A DNA stretch of 64,000 bases from the NCBI GenBank assembly GCA_020137815.1, contig CM035359.1, forward strand, positions 1,659,506 through 1,723,505, in the 5' to 3' direction. Shown here in pieces: positions 38,152 to 49,062 of this stretch (the stretch's first letter is position 1; each line of letters opens with the position of its first letter). The position numbers and the translations under genes are program-made. A model generated the notes under the pieces. That model worked only from the letters and a program-made list of their open reading frames with translations, did no database searches and was not told where the DNA came from. Origin of the DNA: Hormiphora californensis (taxonomy: Eukaryota; Ctenophora; Tentaculata; Cydippida; Pleurobrachiidae).

Positions 38152-41100
38152 TTCTCAAGGTGCACCCGAGGCAAACAGTTGCACGCTCAACATCGTGTCC
38201 TGGAACATTCACGGAATCAAAGACGCTAATCTTGGGCCCAAAACCAACTGTCATGAATTCCTCGCCCAACTGGGTGGTTCCCACGTATTCCTGCTACAAG
38301 AAACAAAGGGATCTGTTGAAGTTGACAGCTACATCTGCCACAACAAGACACGTCCCAACCCACGATCTGGCGGACTAACCATCGGCGTCCACTCAGCTAT
38401 AGCAGCACACACTAAACTAATCAAAACTGACCACGAGGACCTTCTCGCACTAAGGATTTCCAGGAAAATCACCGGGACAGGGAAGGACCTCACCATCATT
38501 AATGTGTACGACTCCCCACCCGAAAGCAGTTACAAAAAGAAATGGGCAGGTACCAGTGAGGAGAGGGACACACTCCATGACCTGAGCCAACTGCTTCTAT
38601 CTCTAAGGCAAACCGAGATCCTAATTGCCGGTGACATGAACGCTAGATTGAGTGGACTCAACACGATCCCACCGACTCAACACATCTCTGATGACATTCT
38701 CTCCAGCGGAGACCCGTCTTATAAACAACTCCGCACCAGCAAAGATACTGTCTGCAATGACAGAGGAGCCAAGCTACTTGACTGTCTGTCATCAGCTGAG
38801 CTTACCATCCTAAACGGCTGTACAATTGGAGATCTAACAGGACAGTATACCTGTCACACGTACAATGGAGCTAGTGTTGTTGATTACATCATTGCCTCTG
38901 ATAGCATTCGCTGCTCCACCCGATCTCTCAAGGTCAGGCCACTCCTGCCACTATCGGACCACTGCCCAATAGAAGTGACGCTTAACACCAAGACGACATT
39001 GAAAAGTGCAACAGCCCAAAGGAAGTTTCTAAACCTACCAGACGCTCCTCGGCGAACCAAATGGAAAGACACTACCGCCCAGCTACTCAAAGAACGGCAA
39101 ATGAAGGACTCTGATGCTATCTCTGGGTTAATCCGGACAACCTGCAATTGCCGTGATGATGTGTACACCATGAACCAAAAAATATCAGATCTGCTTGTAG
39201 ACAAGAAAAAGAAGCACAAAAAACGATACACGAAATCTAAATGGTATGATAAAGAGTGTGACATCCTACGCTTTGAAACCAACCGCCTTGCACGAGCCCA
39301 GGGCAAGGGGAAAACTGCTAACCCCAGGATCAAAGACCTCTACCACCAGCAGAAACGATTGTATCGTCGAACAATGAGGAACAAGAAGAGCCAGCTCAAG
39401 CAAAACTTGAGCAGCAGAATTCTCTCATCCAAAACATTAAACTGGGACACAATCGAGGAACTGAAACAGCAATTCGATCAAAAAGAGGAACTCAGCATCT
39501 CTCATATGACCGACTTCCACAGCTTCTTCAATCAGCTTTACTCCAAAAATCAGAACGAGAAAACTGACACCTGGAAAGCTGACATCCATACTAAAATCAA
39601 TCTGCAATCAGAACTGGAAAGTGCACTCAACCAACCTATATGCACTAATGATGTCGAAAAGGCTATCAAGGATCTAAAAAGGGGCAAATCGCCAGGCATT
39701 GATGGAATACCTAACGAACTACTCAAAGAGGCATGTCCCAACACGATACAGCTACTCACACATCTGTATAACCAATGCCTCGAACACGGCGTGTACCCTT
39801 GGAACACTACGGTTATAACACCTATCCACAAAAAAGGGCCCAAACATGACCCTAACAACTACCGAGCCATTGCTGTAGGGAGCAGTCTGGGGCGTGTCTT
39901 CTCCGCCATCTATCTGGAGCGCCTAGTGAACTTCAGGAAGACTCACTGCCCGGACCCGCCCAACCAACAAGGCTTTGTGAAGGGTGCTCAAACCAGTGAC
40001 CACCTTTTAACACTCCATACTGCCATTCAGAAAGGAATACAGAACAAAGGAAGGCTCTACACTTGCTTTATCGACTTTCGTAAGGCATTCGATGGCCTCA
40101 ACAGAGACGCCCTTCTCCTAAAACTGCTAAACCTTGGAGTTCGCGGGAAGTTCTTCAATGTACTCGACCACATGTACAACAACTCCAAGGCTCGCCTAAA
40201 ACTAGCTCAGAAACTCTCTGATCTCATTGACATCCAAATTGGTACAGAACAAGGGCATGTCACAAGTCCAGAGCTTTTCAAGTGTTTCCTCTTGGACCTA
40301 TCCACAATACTCAATGATAAAGACCTAAAATCTGACCCAGTAGCACTAGGAACAGCCCTAGTGACTCACTTGCTCTGGGCTGATGATCTGGTACTTATGT
40401 CAACCTCGGCTAAGGGTCTACAAAAACTCCTCGATGCCCTCTACCGGTTCTGCTCTGATTGGGATCTTACCGTTAACACCGAAAAAACGGCTATAATGAT
40501 CTTTAACCAAGCTGGGAGGAAACTCAAAGAATCCAACGGCTTTCTCTACGGCGACTCACACATCCCATCAACCAAGACCTATCAATATCTCGGTTTGACT
40601 TTCTCGGTGAATGGTAACCTACGAGAAGCCCAAAAATAACTGAGAATCAAGAGCATGCGGAGCATTTTCGCCATAAAAAGAATAGTGGATATCAGATCAA
40701 TATCCAAGCAAGCGGCCCTAAAACTATTTGATGCTCTGGTAGCACCTGTAGCAGGGTATGCATCAGCTATCTGGCTGCACGAAACAAGATTTCTCAAGAC
40801 ATCTCTAAACGGGAAGCATGTGAAAACTACATCGAAGGACATCTGGGACGACCAAACAGAAAAATGTCAAACCAGCTTTCTGAGATGGCTACTAGGACTT
40901 CGGAAAAACACACCGCTACCTCCACTCTACGGGGACACTGATAGAGTCCCCCTGGCCGTAAGAAACAGCAAACACCTGCTGGACTTCCACAATAGACTAT
41001 GTATCATGAGCAACACTCTCGACAACCAAAGCAAGCTAGTCGTACACGCCTATAACGAACAGAAGCGACTACAGTTGCCCTGGTATCAAAGTGTCCTAAG

Positions 41101-41611
41101 GACCTCCGAGATATTCGACTCCAATGCCCACCACCCGCAGAAGACACTTCTCCCTAACTCCCAACTCGTGCAGGCCCGTATCTCAGATTGGTTTTGGACC
41201 CAATGGGACGATATTCGCCACAGCAACCGGAAGCTTGAATTCTACAACAGTGTCAAGACCGGACATGGCTTTGAGGATTACCTAGAAAGAAGGACGGCAC
41301 CTGACTTCATCAAGTTAAGAACGAGTACCCACCGCCTAAAAATCGAAACCGGACGCCATAACAAAACTGACAGATCTGAGCGCCTCTGTGATGATTGCTC
41401 CTCACCCGAGTCTATACCTCTTCTGCGTGCCCTCCCTTTCTTCGACCCCATCATCCAAGATGAGTGGCACATGCTGAATGAATGCACCCGCACCAAATCA
41501 GCTCGAGACCGCCTAACAGATCAAGACAGAACCTCCCTTCGTGGTCATGTCTTCCCCTCACATATCAATCATCATCTCTCTCACCTAATTCACACCATCA
41601 TCAACCCATAA
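38141..41611 (+). CDS. LINE ORF2: endonuclease-reverse transcriptase with one in-frame stop
   Basis: 1156 codons in a single frame, broken only by TAA at 40637-40639. APE endonuclease: NIVSWNIHGI, LLQETKG, IAGDMNARLSG, LSDHCPIEV. RT: GKSPGIDGIPNELL, TPIHKKGPKHDPNNYRAIAV, CFIDFRKAFDGLN (A), GTEQGHVTSPELF (B, less usual than GVPQG), LLWADDLVL (C). C-terminal zinc-like C-x2-C...H-x4-C (CDDCSSPE...WHMLNEC). The ATG overlaps the ORF1 stop, consistent with termination-reinitiation. The single stop makes this copy inactive unless it is an error. Confidence 0.87.
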
Positions 41612-41727
41612 TACACACACTACCACCGCCCACCATACCTCTCCTCTCAGCCCCCCTGAACCCTCTCTCTACCCCTCCTACTCCCACTTTTTTATAGTTA
41701 TATGACAATAATATTATTGTTAAGTAC

Positions 41728-41765
41728 TTTTTAATTTGAATCTTGAATCTTGAATCTTGAATCTA
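41728..41765 (+). repeat. (TTGAATC)n LINE 3' tail
   Basis: Four copies of TTGAATC following ORF2 by ~115 bp; short-repeat tails of this kind terminate CR1/L2-type LINEs. Confidence 0.82.
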
Positions 41766-41994
41766 CAGAGATAGCTGAGAGGGATAGAGAGGAGACTAGT
41801 TTGGTGTGTGAACCGATACGCAGTACACTCCGTATCGGTTCACGATTCTGTGTAGTTCATTAGCGACGGAACTGTTTACAATATCAACCGATACGGGGTA
41901 CTGCTCACGATTCGGTAAACCTCATTAGCGGCGGAACCGCTTACAATGTGAACTGATACGAGGGTATTGCTGTAATAGCTAATCACTATTACAA

Positions 41995-42106
41995 GGTATC
42001 GCTATTACAGTACTGTAATAGCGAGTTATTACAGGGGCCGCTATTACAGGGCCTCGCTATTACAGTACTGTAATAGTGAGTTATTACAGTACTGTAATAG
42101 CGTGTC
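41995..42106. repeat. Cluster of TATTACAGTACTGTAATA palindromes
   Basis: Three perfect 18-bp palindromes (TATTACAGTACTGTAATA) plus CTATTACAGG words in ~110 bp; one further copy at 35226-35247. Confidence 0.9.
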
Positions 42107-42343
42107 GAGATTCTTCCGACCTGCCGATCATTCAATGATGATTCATTGCTTCTGTCATGTTCGCAAAAGGCAAGCTTCCCCTCGTCCGACCCGAAGGGAA
42201 TTCTAGTAACAAATCTAAATTGTACGAGTTAGTGGGTGCTATGGCATAAATTTATGCTTTCATGTGGTATGTAGCTACAAATTCTACAATCGTGAACGGT
42301 TTTTACCAGGAAAAGAACCCAAATTTGAGATTTGTATCATATA

Positions 42344-42547
42344 TTATACCAAAACTAATTGAAATTAGTAGGCCGGAAAGGTTGCCCTATGATTTGAGCT
42401 ACCTTTGCCACCGTAACATTCAAGGGGTAAAAACAGGGTATAACAGATGCTTCGTCTATGTTCAAAAGGAAATGTACTGGTGCCAAAGGTAGCTCAAATC
42501 ATAGGGCAACCTTTCCGGCCTACTAATTTCAATTAGTTTTGGTATAA
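42344..42547. repeat. Foldback with 64-bp perfect arms
   Basis: 42344-42407 is the exact reverse complement of 42484-42547 (TTATACCAAAACTAATTG...). Loop ~76 bp. A diverged relative of one arm is at 45190-45235. Confidence 0.93.
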
Positions 42548-42639
42548 TTTGCATCATTTTTGGGATTTTTTATCCATTTAGATGTAGTAGAACAAGTACG
42601 GAGAGGATGGAATCGCTAAGTTGAATTTTTTCAATTTTG

Positions 42640-42705
42640 ACGTCATTTTGACGTCATAAAATGACGTCACGACGTCATGACGTCAAAATTTTGACGTCAT
42701 ATCAT
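42640..42705. repeat. TGACGTCA (CRE-type) cluster 1
   Basis: Six GACGTC-containing words within 65 bp, including TGACGTCA palindromes, in a dispersed repeat also present at 45295-45345. Confidence 0.85.
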
Positions 42706-42709
42706 CGGG

Positions 42710-43680
42710 ATTACGTAGACGAACATACTGACCAAGTTTGAGATCGATTGGATAAGATTTGAGTCCGCTATGGCGAAAAAACCCATATCGTCATATCTAT
42801 TTTTAAACAGTCATAACACTTTAGACGCGTTTTAAGACCCTTATACATGTAGTTTTGAAAATTCGCCATACAGTTTCTGAAAGTTCAAAAAATTCTCTTT
42901 CCATGATATAGTCTTCGTTTTTCGATTAGAATCCATCTTCAGGCTGTAAATTGAGCTCAAAGAATTTTGGTCAGAGTCAGAAAAATGACGACTTTAAGAC
43001 GTTCTGTAGGACGTTCCCGGCGATGAAAAGGGACGCCACCTCGACTAATGCACACACATCCAGTAGATCTACCAGCTGTGAAAACGAGAAGTTTCTATCT
43101 TTTTTCGTTTGGCGTGAATATGGTTTATAAAAAGCGTCTCTCCTACGCGCGTATACGCGCGCGCGCGTGCACATGTGTTACACTGAATCTAGGGCAAATG
43201 GGACCTGTCTGTAACTTCAGTTCCAGATGAGATAGAGACTTGAAATTTTTAACTTAAGTTAATGACCCCGAGCCGGGTATACATTCCAAATTTCAAGTCA
43301 AATGGATGAATGGGAGCCATGCTATAGCCTTCTGAAATCTGGGTTTTCAGTCAAAACACCCATAAAACGTATAACTGCGTTTCTGGCGGCGCTTTGCTGT
43401 TTGGGGGAGGGGGAATGGCAACCTTTGCGCTTGCCAGCGCAGTGATGATACTATTGTCCTAAGGGTAAATTCTCCTAAAACATACATAATTCGTGCTAGA
43501 AAAGGAGCTAAGAGACAAATGGGGGCACTAAAATGTGTAGAATCATCGCATTAGTGGGGGTAGAGCACATATTTAGATCGCTATCTGGATCCATAATTGA
43601 GATAATTGGATAATTAGCTAATTAGTTACCCAGGAGCGCTAATAAATGAGACTAGGCGGAGTATACAAGACAAGTGAGGG
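42710..43680. other. Repeat-derived sequence, no gene
   Basis: Includes alternating CGCGCGTATACGCGCGCGCG at about 43145-43166 and the word CACCTTTGCGCTTGCCAGCGCAGTGAT-like at 43412-43446, also found at 48773. Confidence 0.5.
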
Positions 43681-43686
43681 CACTAA

Positions 43687-44308
43687 AATGTGTTAAATCA
43701 TCGCCTTAGCGGGGGTAGAGCACATAGCTGAGTTTCTATTCCCACTCCTAATTGAGATAATTGGATAATTAGCTAATTGACGGTTGCACACCGTCCACTT
43801 TTCACCAAATCCCGTGGTTTCTAGGTAATCCTGAGCTCTTTTGCTCAATCTAAGGATCTTCTGACAACCCCTAACCCCATTTGTATCACCTTTGACTCGT
43901 TTTACACAATAGTAAAGCACTCGATACAACCCTAGACACTGCCTTCAGCTCTTTAGAACCCTCTTGCTCCATCCTAGACCTCTCATACATCCAAGATCCA
44001 ACTACAATCCTATAGAAATTTTATATCCTATATGCTCCTACAACACGTTCAACCTCTAATGTACTACAGTTTCCCCTATTTATTGTTTGGACACACGGTT
44101 ATAGGGGTTTAGGGATATTAGGGGATGTCAGAAGATCAGTAGATTGAGCAAAAGAGCTCAGGATTACCTAGAAACCACGGGATTTGGTGAAAAGTGGACG
44201 GTGTGCAACCGTCAACTAGCTAATTATCCAATTATCTCATTTAGGAGTTGGAATAGAAACTCAGCTATGTGCTCTACCTCCACTAAGGCGATAATTTTAC
44301 ACATTTTT
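43687..44308. mobile_element. Foldback element with ~200-bp arms
   Basis: Left arm 43687-43884 (CGCCTTAGCGGGGGTAGAGC ... GAGCTCTTTTGCTCAATCTA) pairs with 44103-44308. A partial direct copy of the left arm precedes it at 43500-43630. Confidence 0.85.
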
Positions 44309-44309
44309 A

Positions 44310-45056
44310 CACATTTTACACACAGACTTGTTATGTACAACGGATGCACTACGGGCAGCCAGTTCTATATTCCATCACTTTTCTTTTTTTTGAGTCCTCC
44401 CCGCGCTAACATTTGTCACTCCCTGTATTACATAACATGTACCTGTGTCCACGGTTTGACAGATGTTAAACTCTGCAGCCACATGATTGACTCCGGTAGT
44501 AGGGCCGGAATACTGCCTTTGGGTGGTGACCCTTATATAACCATATATGGGCATTTTAAAATACAATTATAAATAGATTTCTCTACTGGGGAGAAGTGTT
44601 GAGTTTGTATTGTGCTCTTGCAGTGGGTTTTATAGGGAGAGAGGACACAGCGTGTTGTTGTGCATCACGTGTCTCCGTTATCAGCCCACGTGACATCCCT
44701 TGATCACGTGACAGCTGATCCCATTACGCCTCCTCTCCCGGGTAGCGAGAGAAAGTACCGTAAAGTGGGTGAGGCGTCACTATAAAGCCAATTATCTCTG
44801 TCCCCAACAATGGGGTTAAGCTGTAAGATGACATGTCACGTGTTACAGACGCTGCTGTTATAGAGAGAGAGACGTCTCTCTCTGGAGCAGAAAAGTGTGC
44901 CCAGTCCGAATTAGCTCAACAATGAATAATTATTGCTTATCCCAACGGTCCCTCTCTATCTCTCGTTTCTCTCTCACTCTCTATATATCTCTCCCTCAAC
45001 GCTGCCGCCTGCCCCAATGCCCCATCATCGCTTATCCTCATAATCGCTTACCCCAG

Positions 45057-45058
<2 letters not shown>
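44310..45058. other. No gene seen
   Basis: Contains several CACGTG words (44660-44710, 44836). No supported coding or RNA gene. Confidence 0.45.
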
Positions 45059-45104
<46 letters not shown>

Positions 45105-45122
45105 TTCTCTATCTCTCTCTCC
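45059..45122. repeat. (CT)n microsatellite
   Basis: CTCTCT tract. Confidence 0.95.
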
Positions 45123-45294
45123 CTGATTTAACCCATCGATAATATTTGTAACGCGGGCCGGGCAAAGGTGTCAGTTTGAAATCAAAAGTGGTCACCTTTC
45201 CAGCCAACTAATTTCTGTTAGTTTTTGGCATAATTTATGGGGGTAGCAGAACGTGTAAAGACCGACAGGAATCGTTAAAACAGGAAAACTTCGA

Positions 45295-45350
45295 TTTTGA
45301 CGTCATTATGACGTCATACCGTAACGTCACAACATCATAACGTCAGAGCG
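45295..45350. repeat. TGACGTCA-type cluster 2
   Basis: GACGTCATTATGACGTCATA plus further ACGTCA words; second copy of the 42640 repeat, preceded by the arm word at 45190-45235. Confidence 0.75.
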
Positions 45351-45465
45351 GTGAATTTTAATTATCAGGCTCATAGAAGGCGAAAAACGCACTATCGTCA
45401 ATCGTTATACCTATTTTCATACAGTCTTAACACTTCAGACGCGATTTAAGACCCTTTGAAATAGA

Positions 45466-46375
<910 letters not shown>

Positions 46376-47190
46376 AGAGTTTCACAAATTCGCGAAATAT
46401 TTTCTGACAGTTTAGACGATTATCTTTTGCAAGTGTGGTATCCATTCGTATCCTTAGTTCCAGTTTGGTCGTGCAGCTCCCTAGCAAATCTGCTTCCTGA
46501 AAAGATCAATGATAGTTCATACTTGCCATGTTCCACCCTCTCTTCCCGCGACCCAAATGGATTTGAAAAAAAACAAGATAGCACCTAGAAAATATACATG
46601 CATTATTTCTTGACCAACTTCTTCAAACAAATTTTTACGGACTCACAAAAGAATGTTCTTTTCGATTAGTTGGGTCGGTTGAGGGAAGTCATCGCCAGAA
46701 AAATGTTTAAGCATGACATCAAGTCAAATCAATAAGCTGCTGAAAGAAATCGAAGCGGGGGGGGGGGGGGGGGTTACAACTACATAATATTATTAAGATT
46801 TATATTATTCATTGTGCCCAGGCATTGGGACCCTGGGATGTAGTTTACACCCACCGATGCAATACACTAATTGGGTGCTGGCCAGAGGATGACATAAACA
46901 AAGTTTAGGGACCAATATCAGCTATTGATCCCAAAACCGGGTTTTTCTCAAGATCTGTACAGCCCCGGCAAAGTGTACTGCATTGGTGAATGCCCTCACT
47001 CATCACAATAGTTTCGAGATCATTGGAAAATTGCCAACAAGATAATGGCATGAAATCAATATTATACTCACTATTCGGGGCCTGGCAAGGCCCCCCGACC
47101 CGAATATAACCCAAACTCAACCCATCCCCCCTAAAACATCCCCCCTAAAACTAAAACAACGGGGCCGAGCCGACAGGCCCTTAATACCAG
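46376..47190. other. No gene supported
   Basis: G-run at about 46757-46774. A short open stretch on the minus strand (46390-46500) follows a good acceptor, but nothing recognisable is encoded. Confidence 0.4.
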
Positions 47191-47202
47191 ATGAAAAAAA
47201 AA

Positions 47203-48150
47203 CCATAACCATAACCATAACCATAAAACCATAAAACCATAGATATTTTTAGAGTGAAAGTTTTGAAGCCCCCTGAAGTAGTAGAGAGGTGTTCTATGGA
47301 TCGTTGGAAAGGTCTCGAGGTGCCGCGACGTATAGGGGGTGTGGCGATGGCCATACCCAAACCTATAAGGGGTAGGACGCGAAAAACAGTCAAAATAAGG
47401 GGTATGCAGATCTCGGCAATTAGAAGGAGTAGAAAGGTGTTCTAGGTAGCGTTCGAAAGCTCTCGAGGTGCTGAAGTAATTGGAATGTAATTGGAAGTAA
47501 TTACATGTAATTAAAGGGTAATTACATGTAATTAAAAGGTCTAAATGACCCCAAATGACAATTTAGACATATTTTGACATATTTGGAGGCCCTGAGACCA
47601 GCGGGTGGCCAAATTTAATCAGGTTTCGGGTCGGCTGACGTAAAAACTCCGCGTTTTGGTCGAGTAAACCGTAAACCATAAACCATAAAACCATAGATAT
47701 TTTTAGAGTGAAAGTTTTGAAGCCCCCTGAAGTAGTAGAGAGGTGTTCTATGGCTCGTTGGAAAGGTCTCGAGGTCCGGCGACGTATAGGGGGTGTGGCG
47801 ATGGCCATACCCAAACCTATAAGGGGTAGGACGCGAAAAACAGTCAAAATAAGGGGTATATAGAACTCGGCAATTAGAAGGAGTTGAAAGGTGTTCTAGG
47901 GTGCGTTCGAAAGCTCTCGAGGTGCTGAAGTAATTGGAAGTAATTACATGTAATTAAAATGTAATTACATGTAATTAAAGGGTAATTACATGTAATTAAA
48001 GGGTAATTACATGTAATTAAAAGGTCTAAATGACCCCAAATGACAATTCAGACATGTTTTGACATATTTTGAGGCCCAGAGACCAGCAGGTGGCCAAATT
48101 TAATCCGGTTTCGGGTCGGCTGACGTAAAAACTCCGCGTTTTGGTCGAGT
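47203..48150. repeat. Two tandem copies of a ~470-bp unit
   Basis: 47203-47665 and 47672-48150 share ACCATAGATATTTTTAGAGT, GGGGGTGTGGCGATGGCCAT, GGTGCTGAAGTAATTGGAA and GGGTCGGCTGACGTAAAAAC. Each has an internal (GTAATTACATGTAATTAAA)n, two copies in the first and three to four in the second. It begins with (ACCATA)n. Confidence 0.88.
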
Positions 48151-48371
48151 ACTTACCTGATGAATTGGTTAACTGTCAAGGATATCCAGCTATTGGTTCA
48201 TCATGTTGAATGATGATATGCGGCTTTTAACAACTGCTGAACAGTACGAAAAATTAAAAATATATCAAAAAGCACCAAGAAAAAGTATGGGTAACTCCGT
48301 TATAACTCACCATTTCTTTTAATTGTCCAGACTTTATTTGTTCAGCAGTGTCCTAGGCGACTCAACCATTA

Positions 48372-48411
48372 GTTATTAGTTTATAGTATTCGAATACTAT
48401 AAACTAATAAC
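48372..48411. repeat. Perfect 40-bp palindrome
   Basis: GTTATTAGTTTATAGTATTC and its exact reverse complement with no spacer. Confidence 0.95.
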
Positions 48412-48814
48412 CTCTTCTTCTTGGGGTAGTACCGGTAACGGAAAGTAAGTTACACGTTTTAACCCACGATATCTAAGTTGTTTAGACCATTATATCCTTA
48501 AATATCCTAACACTCGCCTTCTTGCCAAAAAATTGTTAAAATATACTTGAGTTGCTTTGATTTTTTTCCCCAGTGAGCGTCTCTGTGACCCAATGGGGGA
48601 AACAATCATACCTGAGATTCAGTCAAGACTGTTTCCCCCAATGGACAAAAACAGAATTGGATTGTTTTAGGTAGAGAATAGCTCTATGAGAGCATTTATT
48701 CTTTTTCCTCAAAATATATCATGTATGTACATATATAAATATGTATTGTATATCTATTCATACAATAATGGTCACCTTTGCGCTTGCCAGCGCAGTGATA
48801 AAACACGCCGTTCT

Positions 48815-48880
48815 CTTGGTGACATAAACACCTGGCGCGACCCGTGTGCGGGGGTCGCGCCAGGTGTCTATGTCACCAAG
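48815..48880. repeat. 29-bp GC-rich hairpin
   Basis: CTTGGTGACATAAACACCTG...CGCGACCC and GGGTCGCG...CACCAAG, one mismatch, loop of ~8 nt. Confidence 0.92.
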
Positions 48881-49062
48881 CCGTTCTCCTCCATGAAGAT
48901 CTCAAAATAAGAGTTCTTAAATACCCACCATTTGCACCTTCAATAGATCCGGGATATTCAGACGGTTTAGTTCGTCTAGTTTCTAACTCACAGCTGGCGT
49001 GCTTCAACAAGGTTTAAAAATTACAACACAATACAGTCAGCAGCTTGACACGTATAACTGAC
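48881..49062. other. Intron or 3' part of the secreted-protein gene
   Basis: No convincing terminal exon; a weak acceptor near 49000 would add only a few codons before a stop. Confidence 0.35.

Larger units (their letters stand above)
36939..41765 (+). mobile_element. LINE inside the foldback composite
   Basis: Two-ORF non-LTR element with a (TTGAATC)n-type 3' tail (41728-41765). A candidate 9-bp target duplication ACAGAGATA is at 36930-36938 and 41766-41774. If this is right, the element is 5'-truncated within ORF1. Confidence 0.75.
35212..42038. mobile_element. Nested foldback composite
   Basis: Outer inverted arms: 35212-35250 (CCCCTGTAATAACTCGC...) against 42001-42038, and 36395-36600 (CAGTACCCTCGTATCAGTTC, GAACCGATACGG words) against 41780-41985. 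Inside the left arm sits a 1.1 kb TIR element (35279-36393). The centre holds a small foldback (36669-36902) and a LINE (~36939-41765). Confidence 0.75.

Noticed and set aside
42000-42110. Regularly spaced palindromes as a CRISPR array
   Set aside because: Animal DNA; spacing is irregular, and the words belong to the terminal repeats of a foldback element.
46390-46500. Possible exon on the minus strand after a CTTTTCAG acceptor
   Set aside because: Open for ~40 codons but with no similarity and no matching donor or phase to the secreted-protein gene.
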